Shown: positions 22,176 to 34,426, counted from the stretch's first letter. The stretch: 64,000 nt of DNA from Dactylis glomerata (GCA_007115705.1 QXEO01000432.1:558001-622000); one strand, 5' to 3'. The notes: generated from the letters alone by a model not told the origin. Translations and numbers: made by a program.

Positions 22176-23098
22176 TGATAAGGCAAAGGTGTCCGATCTT
22201 TCGATGAGATCTTGATATGTCGATTTGGTGGGTGGAGTTCGTGCTTGACGATCCGACTACACGTGCGAAGCTCGTGCGCCAATGCAATCGCTAGGACAAT
22301 CTCCGGGAGTTACTGATCTTGCGGATGCACGATCAGCCTGACCAGCGAGGGTCTTAATTCCTACCTGAAATCGAGAACAAGTAAGAACTAATACAGCAAT
22401 CAAGATATTGCGGATGAAAGATGTATGCTTTATTCAAAAGGTGGGATTCCGAATAGGCGGTCTTCTTCTGGGCGATTGCCCTAAAAAGTCGAGCTCGTAG
22501 TTGCAGCAATGGCTAACTTTAGTCTAATCAAAATCCGAGTTCTAATGACGGCTACGGGGGTATTTGAGGAGGAAAAGGTAGGGGTCCAATCAGCCATGGG
22601 TATGGTGGTCGAACGGAACCCTAACAGGCCTTTTCTCCTCAAATTCGGACTCCTAAAAGTGGCTGTCTTATTTGCTGCGAAAATTACATGGGCCTGGCCC
22701 AAAAATAAAAGTGACGCAGCACCATATCTATCTAAGGACGAATTTATGAAGTAGTTCCTTGTATATTTCGTCCAAGTCTTCATCCTTCATTACGGTGGCT
22801 TCAAAGTCCTGAAATCTCCACTCGTGGCATCTTCTTCAATCCTCAAACGCTTGCTGCCATCTCCATGATGATCATGCTCCAATGCTTGTCCCTCTCATCC
22901 ATGCTAGGTCCATCATTCCTAAGAGTAACAAACATATCTGATTTAGGCAGCATCATATTCTCATGTATGTGAGAAAGAGTTCCAAGAAACGAAAGTACCT
23001 GATAGTTAAGTTGCTTGGCACGAGCTCGAGTGATGGGTCCTTGTATGTGTTCCGCTGTAGGTGCTGCGGTTGTATCAATAGATGGGATGTCCTCATCA
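22176..23098 (-). repeat. 3' LTR of element F
   Basis: A 923-bp LTR; in sense it starts TGATGAGGACATCCCATC and ends TTGCCTTATCA. The first part in sense carries coding for the Thr/Arg-Ala-Arg-Ala motif of the pol tail (23000-23030: Ile-Thr-Arg-Ala-Arg-Ala-Lys-Gln-Leu-Asn-Tyr). Confidence 0.9.
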
Positions 23099-26000
23099 TG
23101 CTCCCCTTCTTGAATTGAAGTCGTCCTCGACGCAACCTCATCTTCTTCACCGAAGTAAGGCTTTAATCTGCAATGTAAATGTAGGACTTACCGTACCAAA
23201 ATCTGCAGGAAGCTCAAGTTTATATGCATGATCATTGATATTCTTTATCACCTTAAAGGACCATCATCACGTGGCATTAACTTAGACTTGTCCGCAAATC
23301 AGGACAACGATCTTGCGCAAATGCAACCAAACAAGATCACAACCTCAACACACATGCTTTCGTCCCCTAGTCCCCAGCAACTTTATACTTAACATTCATG
23401 CGTCTATGTTGTCTTAGTAGTTGCATGCAATTTTAAAATCAATTCAGCACGTTGTGTAGCATCGAAATTATTTTGCACTGAAGATGGTAAAGGCAACAAA
23501 TCAATAGGTGCACGTGGAACAAAACCATAGACAATCTGAAAAGGGCTCATCTTTGTGGTAGAATGCAGCGAACGATTATAAGCAAATTCAATATGAGGCA
23601 AACACTCTTCCCACAATTTTAAGTTCTTCTTTAAAACAGCCCGCAACATGGTAGATAAAGTTCTATTAACTACTTCAGTTTGTCCATCAGTTTGGGGATG
23701 ACATGTAGTACTAAACAGCAATTTAGTCCCCAACTTAGCCCATAAACATCTCCAAAAGTGGCTAAGAAATTTAGTATCACGGTCAGAAACAATAGTTTTG
23801 GCACACCATGCAAACGAACGATATCACGAAAAAACAATCAGCAATGTGCGCAGCATCATCGGTCTTGTGACAAGGAATAAAGTGTGCCATCTTAGAAAAC
23901 CGATCCACAACAACAAAAATACTATCCCTCCCCTTCTGTGTACGAGGTAATCCCAAAACAAAGTCCATCGAAATATCCTCCCAAGGAACACTAGGAACAG
24001 GAAGAGGCATATATAAACCATGTGGATTAAGGCGAGACTTAGCTTTTTGACAAGTAGTGCAGCGTGCCACGAATCTCTCAACATCTCGCCGCATGCGTGG
24101 CCAAAAGAAGTGTGCAGCAAGAACATCCTCCGTCTTCTTGACACCAAAGTGTCCCATTAATCCTCCTCCATGCGCCTCCTGTAACAACAAAAGACGAACG
24201 GAACCATCTGGGATGCATAGTTTGTTAGCACGGAACACAAATCCATCATTAAGGATGAATTTGTTCCATGTTCTACCATCTTTACAATTCTGCAACACAT
24301 CTTTAAATTCAGCATCATGCAAGTATTGTTCCTTGATAGTTTCCAACCCAAATTTTTTGAAGTCAAGCTGAGATAACATAGTATAACGGCGCGACAAAGC
24401 ATCAGCAATAATATTATCCTTACCCTTTTTGTGTTTGATAACATAAGGAAAAGATTCAATAAATTCAACCCACTTTGCATGGCGACGATTTAGTTTTGCT
24501 TGACTACGAATATGCTTCAAAGATTCATGATCAGAATGTATAACAAATTCTTTAGGCCATAAATAATGTTGCCAAGTTTCTAATGTCCGAACCAGCGCAT
24601 ATAATTCTTTATCATAAGTAGAATAGTTCAGACTAGGCCCACTCAATTTTTCACTAAAATATGCTACAGGTTTGCCCTCTTGTAATAATACACCTCCCAA
24701 ACCAATTCCACTAGCATCACATTCAAGTTCAAATGTCTTATTAAAATCAGGAAGTTGGAGTAATGGAGCATGTGTTAACTTATCTTTCAGTATCATGAAG
24801 GCTTCTTGTTGTGCATCGCCCCAAACAAAGGGCACATCCTTCTTTGTGAGCTCATTCAATGGCGTAGCAATAGAACCAAAATCTTTGACAAAGCGCCTAT
24901 AAAACCCAGCGAGACCAAGAAAACTCCTCACTTGTGTGACCGTCTTGGGCTGCGGCCAATTCTCAATAGCTTCAATCTTGGCTGGATCAACTTCAATTCC
25001 CTGTTCTGTAACAACATAACCAAGAAAAGCAACTCTGTTTGTGCAAAAGGTGCACTTCTCAAGATTACCATACAAACGTGCATCACGTAAAGCATTGAAA
25101 ATAGCACGTAAATGATCCAAATGGTCCTCTAAAGATTTGCTATATATGAGAATGTCATCAAAATATACCACCACAAAATGACCAATAAAAGCACGTAAAA
25201 CTTCGTTCATCAGTCTCATAAAGGTACTAGGTGCATTAGTTAAACCAAACGGCATTACTAACCACTCATATAAACCGAACTTAGTTTTAAAAGCTGTTTT
25301 CCATTCATCTCCTAATTGCATACGAATTTGGTGGTAACCACTACGCAAATCAACTTTAGAGAACATAATAGAACCACTCAACTCATCTAGCATGTCATCC
25401 AAATGAGGTATAGGGTGACAATATCGAATGGTAATATTATTAATAGCTCGACAATCAGTACACATGCGCAAAGAACCATCTTTCTTAGGTACTAAAATAA
25501 TAGGAACAGCGCATGGACTAAGAGACTCACGAATATAACCTTTGTCCAATAAACTCTGGATTTGTCGTTGGATCTCTTTTGTTTCTTCAGGATTGGTGCG
25601 ATATGGCGCACGGTTGGGCAGCGAGGCTCCTGGAATCAAATCAATTTGGTGTTCTATCCCACGAATAGGTGGAAGTCCAGGTGGAACATCTTGTGGAAAA
25701 ACATCCATGTATTCCTGCAAAAGGTTAGCAACCGCAGGTGGCAAAGAAGGAGGCATATCCTCAAATGAAAACAGAACTTCTTTGCAAACAATGGCATAGC
25801 AGGGAGTAATATTGACATCAATTTCAGCAAGATCAGATTTGCTAGCAAGTAAACAAGGATTCTTCAAACGAATTTCAGTAGCATGGTTAGAATCAGATTT
25901 AGAAGAATGTTTAGGAGGTACAAAATCTGCAGCAATAATCTGATTTTCACTCTTATGTTTGTCCTCGTTTTTTAATCTACTAGCTCTAGCAAGATCATCT

Positions 26001-26689
26001 TTCAAAATTTGTTCCGGAGTCATGGGTTTAAGTCCAATTTTCTTGCCAACATGTGTAAGAGAATACTGATTTGTTTTACCATTATGTACAGATTCTCTAT
26101 CAAATTGCCATGGTCTACCAAGTAACAAAGAACAAGCTTGCATAGGTACAACATCACAATCAACAAAATCTGAATAGGTACCAATAGTAAAATGCACACG
26201 TGCAGTTCTTGTTACCTTGAGCTTACGGGAGCTCTCAAACCATTGAATGTAATAGGGATGAGGTCGTTGTCGTGTGGGTAGAGCAAGCTTCTCCACCATG
26301 TCAATACTAGCCAGATTGTTACAACTCCCTCCATCAATGATGATCCGGATAGCTCTCTCCTTAACAATGCCTCTTGTTTGAAACAAATTGTGGCGTTGAT
26401 CATGCTCAGCTTTGCTCAATTGCACACTCAAGACACGTTGTGCAACTAAACTCTTGTATTGATCAGCAGTTTTAGCTCCCATTACCTCCATCTCCTTGTC
26501 AGAATCAGAATTGGCACCATCACGTGCAGCAATAAGTGCCAATGTATCATCATCAAAATCACTCGCAGAGTCATATTCGCCATCTTCAAGCACCACCATC
26601 ACACGTTTGGTTCTGCATTCTTTTTCGATGTGACCAAACCCAAAACATTTGCGACATTGAATGTCGCGAGTCTTCCCCGTGGAGGCCAT
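23099..26689 (-). pseudogene. Element F nucleocapsid-protease-RT-RNase H-integrase
   Basis: In sense from 26689, an ORF of 968 codons. A CCHC zinc knuckle (C12, C15, H20, C25) comes first. The retropepsin has the active site Ile-Asp-Gly-Gly at Asp119 and the Leu-Leu-Gly-Arg-Pro-Trp motif near 188-194. The RT has its Phe-Asp-Asp catalytic triplet at 510-512. RNase H and the integrase His/Cys zinc-binding region follow, with the first catalytic Asp in Ser-Met-Asp-Phe. A frameshift near 23800 breaks integrase; the frame resumes at 23733-23404 with His-Pro-Gln-Thr-Asp-Gly-Gln-Thr-Glu (catalytic Glu). The last ~300 bases before the LTR are further decayed but still show the integrase C-terminal region. 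Pol would process the polyprotein, copy RNA to DNA and integrate it. Sequence style fits the CRM clade of chromoviruses. Confidence 0.9.
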
Positions 26690-27883
26690 GGAAGAAGAAC
26701 TCCGCGTCGGACTAGCAGATGGTGATGGAGCAGGAGCAGGTGGCGTTCTTGACGTCGGCGTGGTATACCTGGAGGTGGAAGGACCTGGTGCATCCCCACG
26801 AGAAGGTGGAGCTAATGGGCGCGCAGACCATGAAGGAGTACGACCTGCAGAATTATTAGCTCTTCTCTACGATGGTTGACGATCCTACACTTCAAGTTCA
26901 GCTTTGCAAGCAAGGTGAAATAAACGAGTAATAGTGCTGTACTCCTTGTAGTCTAAAATATGCTGAATCTCCTTATTTAACCCACCAAAGAAACATGCAA
27001 GCCTAGCTTCATTATCCTCTACAATACCACAACGAATCTTGCCTGTTTGTAACTCTTGATAATACTCTTGTACAGAATTTTTGCCTTGTTCTAAACGAGT
27101 TAATTTTTTAAGCAAGTCCCGTTGATAATGTGGAGGTACAAAACGAGTACGCATGGCATGTGTTAGACCAAGCCAAGTAGCAGGAATATTAGCATGATTG
27201 ACTCGACAATGTTCATACCACCAGATAGAAGCAAAATCTGTAAATTCACATGTAGCAGCACTAACACGCAAATGCTCAGGGTAGCGTAAACATGCAAAAC
27301 GTTGCTCTACTTCTAACTCCCAAGTGAGATATGCATCAGGATTATATCTACCCTCAAATGGCGGAATATTTAATTTCAGCTTGGCCACATGTTCATCATC
27401 ACGTACCGGACGCGGAGGTGGACGAGGGTTGCGGTGGTATTGCCGTGGACGGCCAGGTGCAGGTTGTTGGACCTCATCCTCGTCGAGCTCATTTTCATCT
27501 TCGAACTCGTTTGCCCCCTCATCAGCATCATATCCGTCCTGGGTGGCCGCCTCCGTAGCGGCCGCAGCAGCTGCCGCGGCTGCAACGGTACCCGCAGATG
27601 GCGGTATGAGAGGAATGCGGCGAGCACGTGGTACAGGGATGCCCGGCTGTGGCAGTGGTGGTAAACGGGCCAGGACTTCCTGGAACCGGGCGTCGAGCTT
27701 GGTGTTGAAGGATGCCTCAAGACCAGCCATCTTGTCCATCACATCAGAAAGCTTGGAATCAACATCACCCAAGCGTGTGTCCACATCTTGTGCACGCCCC
27801 ACCAACAGCCGAGTGAAGTGGGCATGCAACTCTGCATTAGTCATCTTCTCCGGATCAACATCATCCTTCGTGGTTCCTGTCAT
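26690..27883 (-). pseudogene. Element F gag
   Basis: Minus-strand gag. The ORF opens at 27904, but the homologous start in element C points to the Met at 27883 (Met-Thr-Gly-Thr-Thr-Lys-Asp-Asp). The N-terminal third is a charged coiled-coil-like segment with heptad-type spacing, then a Pro/Ala-rich and acidic linker. The gypsy gag core follows (Ile-Pro-Pro-Phe-Glu-Gly-Arg-Tyr-Asn-Pro-Asp-Ala-Tyr-Leu-Thr-Trp-Glu, then Ala-Ser-Ile-Trp-Trp-Tyr and Glu-Tyr-Tyr-Gln-Glu-Leu). Two TAG codons at about 26852-26883 separate it from the zinc knuckle ORF in the same frame. Gag assembles the particle that holds the element RNA. The rest is open, consistent with recent death. Confidence 0.85.
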
Positions 27884-27904
27884 GGTTAGCGTAGAAGCAA
27901 GCAC

Positions 27905-28769
27905 AAATATATATACCTACGCACTACGGAATATGGTGGAATCACGCGTAATCCGTCAAGCGGTATACAAAGCTCTTACAAGTTCTTACCGAATAGGAGG
28001 AAGGTGATATGCAACCAGCAAAAAGCAGCGACTCCCAAGATTGCACAAAGCGATTACCAGGTGTCGATACAAAGCACGTGCAGAAATATGTGGAGCTGTA
28101 GGAAGGCTTATATGGTAGCAAAAACACAGCAAATATCAAAACAGCAATGCAATGTTAAAAGAATGCTCAACCACGGTACTGTGCTGGTCCTAGGCTATAC
28201 CGAGCTAGAGACGCGAGCCGAGAACACTAAGAAAGTCACGGCGTGGCACAACAAGCAGAAAGAAATAGCTCCAAAGCAAGATATAAGTGAAGATCTGCAG
28301 GAATTTCCGGGTCTGAAACTTCAGAGGGCAAAAACTCGGCCTTCCCGGCCTTTTTTGGGAGTTCTGAGTGTCGCCCAACGACTTGTGGTCACATAGATCT
28401 TTTCGTGCTGAGCATATTGAGTGGTCGCTTGTCGAAAACGGAGTTCGTATGCAAAAGTTATGGCCAGTTGAAATTTGCTGTCGAAAACCGTCAAAACTGA
28501 CGAAACTGTCCAATTCGGACTGAAATCGGACTGGACTAGTAGGAACGGGTCAACCCGACTTGGACGCGGAGTTGACTTTTTTTTTTTGCTCTTCTTCTTC
28601 CTCTTGACTGGCGACCGAAACCTAACTCACAGACTCTGAAAAAGGCACGAATGAAATTGGGAGGAACGAACAAAAACTTATGTAAAGGCGGTGGCCGAAG
28701 TATATGGCGTGGTGGTGGAAAGATATGGTGGAGCAGTGGTGCAAGCGTGCGGTGGCAGCGGGACTATGG
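27905..28769 (-). other. Leader of element F, lacking the primer-binding site
   Basis: Untranslated leader between gag and the truncated LTR. No TGGTATCAGATT-type primer site is found before the junction with LTR sequence near 28770. A T-rich run lies at 28577-28590. No gene is seen. Confidence 0.75.
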
Positions 28770-29441
28770 TTTATTCAAAAGGTGGGATTCCGAATAGGCG
28801 GTCTTCTTCTGGGCGATTGGCCTCAAAAGTCGAGCTCGTAGTTGCAGCAATGGCTAACTTTAGTCTAATCAAAATCCGAGTTCTAATGACGGCTACGGGG
28901 GGTATTTTAGGAGGAAAAGGTAGGGGTCCGATCAGCCATGGGTATGGTGGTCGAACGGAACCCTAACAGGCCTTTTCTCCTCAAATTCGGACTCCTAAAA
29001 GTGGCTGTCTTATTTGCTGCGAAAATTACATGGGCCTGGCCCAAAAATAAAAGTGACGCATCACCATATCTATCTAAGGACGAATTTATGAAGTAGTTCC
29101 TTGTATATTTCGTCCAAGTCTTCATCCTTCATTACGGTGGCTTCAAAGTCCTGAAATCTCCACTCGTGGCATCTTCTTCAATCCTCAAACGCTTGCTGCC
29201 ATCTCCATGCATGATCATGCTCCAATGCTTGTCCCTCTCATCCATGCTAGGTCCATCATTCCTAAGAGTAACAAACATATCTGATTTAGGCAGCATCATA
29301 TTCTCGTGTATGTGAGAAAGAGTTCCAAGAAACGAAAGTACCTGATAGTTAAGTTGCTTGGCACGAGCTCGAGTGATGGGTCCTTGTATGTGTTCCGCTG
29401 TAGGTGCAACGGTTGTATCAATAGATGGGATGTCCTCATCA
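28770..29441 (-). repeat. 5' LTR of element F, 3'-truncated
   Basis: Corresponds to 22429-23098 of the 3' LTR. The last ~250 bp in sense (matching 22176-22428) are missing and the LTR joins leader sequence directly. Confidence 0.85.
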
Positions 29442-30485
29442 CTGCATAGGTTTCAAAGTCCGCTGTTTGCCATCATGCACAAAAGAATATGTATTTGCTC
29501 TCCCAGCATGAGTAACATTGCGATCATACTGCCATGGACGTCCAAGTAACAGTCCACATACCTCCAATGGCAACACGTCGCACTCGACCTCATCAACATA
29601 ATCACCAACTATAAATGGCACACGTACCTTATGAGTAACTTTCAGCATACCGCAGCTATTTAACCATGCAACATGCTTAGGTTCAGAAATACGCCATGTC
29701 GACAAACCCAAAGTCGACACCACAGCCTTACTGATGCCATTACAGTAGCTACCACCATCCACCATGAGCTAGCATGCTTTGCCCTTGATCATACACTGCG
29801 TCTGAAATAGACTCCAACGCTGACCTCTTTCCACTGCCATATAAGCATCATCATAGACTCTCTTGAGTTGCATATTCAACCCATTTAATGGTTCAGCCGC
29901 TTCCACAACATCCTTGACAACATCAGCCTTCGTATCTGCATAAGGTACACTTGCTATCATAGCCGGACTGACCTGCTCTACCAAACAACCCGCTAGCACA
30001 AAACGCTGCCTCGCAAGGCGCTTCACTTCTTCCCAAGTGTTTGGAGGACTTTGGCCCTTTATACGCATATCATACCGTAAACGCTTCCACCAAGCTGTAG
30101 TTGTTTGATCAAAGCGCTCAAGAGCTGAAGTGTAACAAGTAATTTTCCCGTAATCTCGAGAACGCGGCAATAACCAACGGTCCATTACCTCTTCCCATAC
30201 CAAATATTCTTGTGGCGTTGCATCTATCTTCAACCAAAGCCTTCGCAAACCTCCCAATGCTCTGGTTGCAGCAATAGCTTCAGGATAAATTAGGGGCGCT
30301 TCATCCGTTTCACCGAGCCAAAGTGCTTGATAATAATCTAATACTTCTTCGGAAACTATCGTAACAACACCTCCTACCATAGCTGTCAACGTCAAAATCC
30401 CACCAGTACTATGGTAGAGAAACAACGCAGACTTCGCACCCAAAGCGCTCCGTGACAAACTATCTTTGGTTGTTCCTATTTCCAA
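29442..30485 (-). pseudogene. Element E polyprotein, gag-like and retropepsin part
   Basis: In sense from an ATG at 30485. The first ~240 residues hold a gag-like core: Trp-Leu-Lys-Ile-Asp, then Thr-Thr-Ala-Trp-Trp-Lys-Arg-Leu and Thr-Trp-Glu-Glu-Val-Lys-Arg-Leu-Ala-Arg-Gln-Arg-Phe-Val. A single TAG at about 29769 interrupts the frame just before a retropepsin domain with active site Met-Val-Asp-Gly-Gly-Ser and the motif Leu-Leu-Leu-Gly-Arg-Pro-Trp-Gln-Tyr-Asp. The protease would release gag and the tail region from the precursor. Element F cuts the ORF at 29441/29442; the rest is at 21493-22175. No zinc knuckle is seen between gag-like and protease parts. Without the TAG and F, the protein would be near 575 residues. 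Confidence 0.75.
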
Positions 30486-31237
30486 ATTATAAGTATCTTC
30501 CTTTGTTTCCTATACCGCACAATGAGAGAAATCAATTTACCATTGTTTCCTTTCTGTTCTGAACGAGATCACCGGGAGCTGGACAAGCGACCCTGTTATC
30601 GCTCGATGACGGAGTATGTCTGGGGCGAAGCGAGGCCAGCGAGCGATCGGAACGCGCTGGGCGTGATCACCAGGGGCACGGGGCAGTTGGGCCGGCCCGT
30701 TACACTGTCGCCCAGGAAAGAAACTTCGAGCGCGAGGACTTCGATCGAGACGGCAGAGCCGCAGGGCGAACGCTCGCGGGAGGCCAGACGACCTCCACGC
30801 GTAGGCGCCGTGGAGTGATCCGCTCTTTTTTTTTCACAGCCGATCAGATCTGGCTAGGTAGAGCCGATCCCTGATCGAACAACAAAAACTCCCGACGTGT
30901 ATCAACACGTGCGAGGAAAACCTAGGCAAAACGGCCTCGATAGGATTGCCGAGGGATCTGGCTCGATCCCAACCTGGAGAAGCGTTACCTCCAAATCTCC
31001 AATGATGATAGCTCCACTCGTCACCAACAAAATCGAAGTTGCAGGAAGAACTACAACCACCAGTACATGTTGATCTAAAAACTATCCGTGGCTACTGATA
31101 AAGAAACAATCCGATCTGAAAACCTCCGATGATGAACAATACGCAGGTCAAGAAAACTTCAACTGCTGATCTAAAAACTGCTTGGAGAAAGAAACATCCG
31201 CATATCAACAGAAAACACTCGTGGTGATCAACCCAGT
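30486..31237 (-). other. Leader of element E
   Basis: Untranslated leader between primer site and ATG, GC-rich at 30560-30830 with many chance open frames on the plus strand. The leader of element D (37923-38705) has a similar GC-rich block. No gene is called. Confidence 0.65.
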
Positions 31238-31249
31238 AATCTGATACCA
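31238..31249 (-). other. Primer-binding site of element E
   Basis: In sense TGGTATCAGATT, two bases past the LTR end at 31252. Confidence 0.85.
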
Positions 31250-31251
31250 CA

Positions 31252-31807
31252 TGATAAGGATCACGCCGATGATCCTTGGAGTTTTGTCCCGATCTTTCAC
31301 AGCGAGTTTACCCGGATAGAAATCTTCCAATAACGCGAAGAACGTCACCTGAAGAAGAGGAACGAATCCAGCAAGCAACGTGATGAAGATCACCATGCCT
31401 CAAACCACAGCTCGATAATCCTTGATGAACACAAGAACCTTCACAGCAATATATTTGATAAACACGGCAGCGCCGTTTCCCCGGAGGGATGATACACGGT
31501 GGAGCACACGATAGTTTTTGACTAAACAACTGAACTCCCCTAAACCCTAGACTGCTGGCCTCCTTATATAGATGGCCAGAAAACTGTTGGGCTTGGACAG
31601 GCCCAAACCCAAAACACAAATAATTCTAAGTGGCCCATGACATGACCTAGCACACGGAATAACATAAGCAGATATGTAAATTGCTGACACAACCTTAGAC
31701 TAAATTATTTCATATCGGAGGTCGTCCTGGCGTGCCAATCTGCAATGAGCTTCCCTCATCTTGGTGGAGTCCTGAAATTGGGCTTCACCTCCTCCTTCAT
31801 GCCCATA
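31252..31807 (-). repeat. Inner 5' LTR of element E
   Basis: About 556 bp, the closest match to the 3' LTR at 20887-21445. Its outer end runs directly into a second LTR (GCCCATATGATCACGCC at 31801-31817) with no internal sequence between. Confidence 0.85.
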
Positions 31808-32359
31808 TGATCACGCCGATGATCCTTGAGTTTTATCCCGATCTTTCACAGCGAGTCAACCAGATAGAAATCTTCCAATAACGCGAAGAACATCACCTGA
31901 AGAAGAGGAACAAATCCAGCAATCAACGTGATGAACATCACCACGCCTCAAACCCGAGCCTGATAATTCTTGATGAACACAAGAACCCTCGCAGCAATCT
32001 CTATTTGATAACACGACAGCGCTGTTTCCCTGGAGGGATGATACACGGTGGAGCACACGATAGTTTTTGACTAAACAACTGAACTCGCCTAAACCCTAGA
32101 CTGCTGGCCTCCTTATATAGATGGCCAGAAAACTGTTGGGCTTGGACAGGCCCAAATCCAAAACACAAATAATTCTAAGTGGCCCATAACATGACCTAGC
32201 ACACGGAATAACATAAGCAGATATGTAAATTGCTGACACAACCTTAGACTAAATTATTTCATATCGTAGGTCATCCTGGCGTGCCAATCTGCAATGAGCT
32301 TCCCTCATCTTGGTGGAGTCCTGAAATTGGGCTTCACCTCCTCCTTCATGCCCATATCA
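31808..32359 (-). repeat. Extra, tandem LTR at the 5' side of element E
   Basis: About 552 bp, same family but more diverged from both element E LTRs. At several positions it shares bases with element D LTRs (for example TAATTCTTGATGAACAC). It lacks a few bases of its inner end and is followed by the TCAAA duplication. Confidence 0.85.
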
Positions 32360-33511
32360 TCAAATGAATTCAAAACCCCATAAATACAAATATTCACTTT
32401 GGATTTTTGATGAAGAATGTGAAACATGATTTGTATTGCAGAAAGATCAAATCATCTAGCAAAATACATTTCATCAATATGAAATGTTCACAAGTACTTA
32501 ATCATAAAGTATGACTTTCAAATAGTAGTGTCATTTAAATATGAAGTCATTATTTAGCTTGGATAATTATGTTTAATATTTATAAATGCGCATTTAAACA
32601 ATTTTCAAGGTTAAAAAAGAATAATGCATTCATAATCATAATGTGACCATAACTTTGTCTCGCAAAAAGCAAGACACACAAATAAGGTCCTCAACCATTA
32701 TTGATCACAAAATTTATTCTATCATTAATCTTGATAATAAATGTGGAGGTAGGGCATTCATGGTCATCAACATCTTGATTGCCATTAACCTATGCCATAA
32801 GCTTCTTCATGTAATTCTTATGCAGAAGGTCATGTTTTCTAATAAACAGGAATTTGTATAAAATACACAAAATTTGCTATAAGTGTTTGGCATGAAACAT
32901 TTATAACTTGTATATCAAATATAAATTTTGGGTTGATAATTTTCTTGCTATTAGATCTAGTTTCACGGTTCTTCATCGAGTCTGTAATCCACGGAAGGTG
33001 AACGATTCCCCTTGCATGGCATAGCCTATGACAATGTCCTTGTAGATGGGAGGAAGTCAACATAACACCCATCTATCGTAATTTCATTTGTCATCCAGTA
33101 GACCTAGTCGGTGAGGCACTCATGAATCCTATCACGGTTGTCGTACGACTCTTTAAGAAGATGTTCTCTTCAAACTTAATTGAAAAAGAACTTGTCCAGG
33201 TACACATACTTCATAATTCTGACTTGCGATGCAAAGAGCGCCTCAAGTTCAACAACCATAAAATAAGAGTTGGTGTTTGAAGAAAGCTCCCACAATTCAG
33301 ACTTCATGGTATGAAGCATGGTACTATGGACTTTTATAGAATTGTCACCACGATCACGATAATTGCCATTATCATTCTTGATCATGAATTCCCTTGATGC
33401 GACTCCTAATGGTTTTCTATCACACAGAGCAAGTCATTGAAATTTTTGGACAGTCCTCATGTGTTGGTATAAACGATAAACTTTGACCCATCATTTTTTT
33501 AGTTTTCTTTA
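32360..33511 (-). mobile_element. Decayed interior of the BARE-like copia element, part 2
   Basis: Continuation of the AT-rich interior after element E. No ORF over 78 codons has recognisable domains. A few short stretches in minus sense look coding-like (around 32980-33060) but cannot be assigned. The matching 5' LTR is not present; the piece ends at the LTR of element C, so the far end was lost or lies elsewhere. Confidence 0.5.
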
Positions 33512-34424
33512 TGATGAGCACATCCCTACTGTTGATACAACCACTACACATCCTCATGTACAAGGATCTCTCACTAGAGCTCGTGCTAGGCAACTAAATT
33601 ATCAGGTACTTTCGTTTCTCGGAACCATTCCTAATATACATGAGAATATGATGCTTCCTAAATCAGATGTACTTTTGTTCTTAGCATGGATGAGAGGGGC
33701 ACGCATTGGAGCATGGTCATTCATGGAGAGGGCAACAAGCATATGATCCAGGAAGAAGACGCTGCAAGTGGAGAATTCAGGACAATGAAGCAGCCATGAG
33801 CAAGGATGGATGCATGGACGAAATATTGAAGATTACAATTAGTAATTTTTGTCCATAGTCTTTTAAGGGTGCTGCGACACCATATTTTATGGGCCAGACC
33901 CATGTATTTCCGAAGTGGACCACTTAGTGTTTTTTTTTAGTCCGTATGTGAGGAGGAAAGCCCAACTAGGGCCTGTTTCGGCCACCCCTACCAGGGTGGA
34001 CGAAAATCCCTGCCTCTCCTCCTCATATACTCCCACCCAGCCATCATTAGGACTTGGGTTTTGTTTAGATTAAGTTTTAGCCATTGCTATACTTCGCCAT
34101 AGGCACGAGCGCCGTTGAGACCTCCTGTACTACGCACTTGCAGCACCCCATGTTATCATCCCTCTGGGAGTAATACAATTTTCATATTCATCTGCAATTC
34201 AGATAGCTTAATCATTGTTCTTGCTTGTTCTTTGATTGCTCGAAGGAATAGACCCTCGTGGTCAGGTCGATCTTGCTCCCGCGTGGTCGATAGCCTCGAA
34301 CGTTGGTGTAGTGATTGCTAAGGCACAACGTCTCGCACGTTCGTAGTCGGATCGTCAACATCGACCTCCACCACAAATCGTAGCTATCCGTCTCATCAAA
34401 AGATCGGGCACCTTTACCCTATCA
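33512..34424 (+). repeat. 5' LTR of element C
   Basis: A 913-bp LTR, TGATGAGCACATCCC...ACCCTATCA. Its first ~200 bases are open and encode Leu-Thr-Arg-Ala-Arg-Ala-Arg-Gln-Leu-Asn-Tyr-Gln-Val, the pol C-terminal tail motif that in an intact copy is read from pol into the 3' LTR. Confidence 0.9.
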
Positions 34425-34426
34425 AT

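Larger units (their letters stand above)
22176..29441 (-). mobile_element. Element F: CRM-like gypsy element, young but defective
   Basis: A 7.3-kb minus-strand Ty3/gypsy element flanked by CTGCA (22171-22175 and 29442-29446), inserted in the ORF of element E. The two LTRs differ by eye at about 8 positions in 670 shared bases, so it is a recent insertion. The 5' LTR lacks its last ~250 bp and no primer-binding site is present. The gag-pol frame has two stop codons in the gag/nucleocapsid region and a frameshift in integrase. It is related to element C. Confidence 0.9.
20887..32359 (-). mobile_element. Element E: non-autonomous gypsy-like element with an extra LTR
   Basis: A minus-strand LTR element flanked by TCAAA at 20882-20886 and 32360-32364. 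In its own sense: an extra LTR (32359-31808), the 5' LTR (31807-31252), primer site, leader, one ORF (gag-like, retropepsin, novel tail), polypurine tract and 3' LTR (21445-20887). Element F is inserted in the ORF with TSD CTGCA. There is no RT, RNase H or integrase in the element's own sequence. By eye the 3' and inner 5' LTRs differ at about 13 of roughly 555 positions. Element D is an older relative. Confidence 0.85.

Noticed and set aside
27324..28007. Plus-strand 227-codon Ala/Ser-rich ORF
   Set aside because: Lies wholly opposite element F gag and its leader; composition follows the Pro/Ala-rich gag linker read in reverse.
30522..30818. Plus-strand 98-codon ORF
   Set aside because: Lies in the GC-rich leader of element E on the wrong strand; the matching leader of D does not keep it as a conserved frame that I can see.
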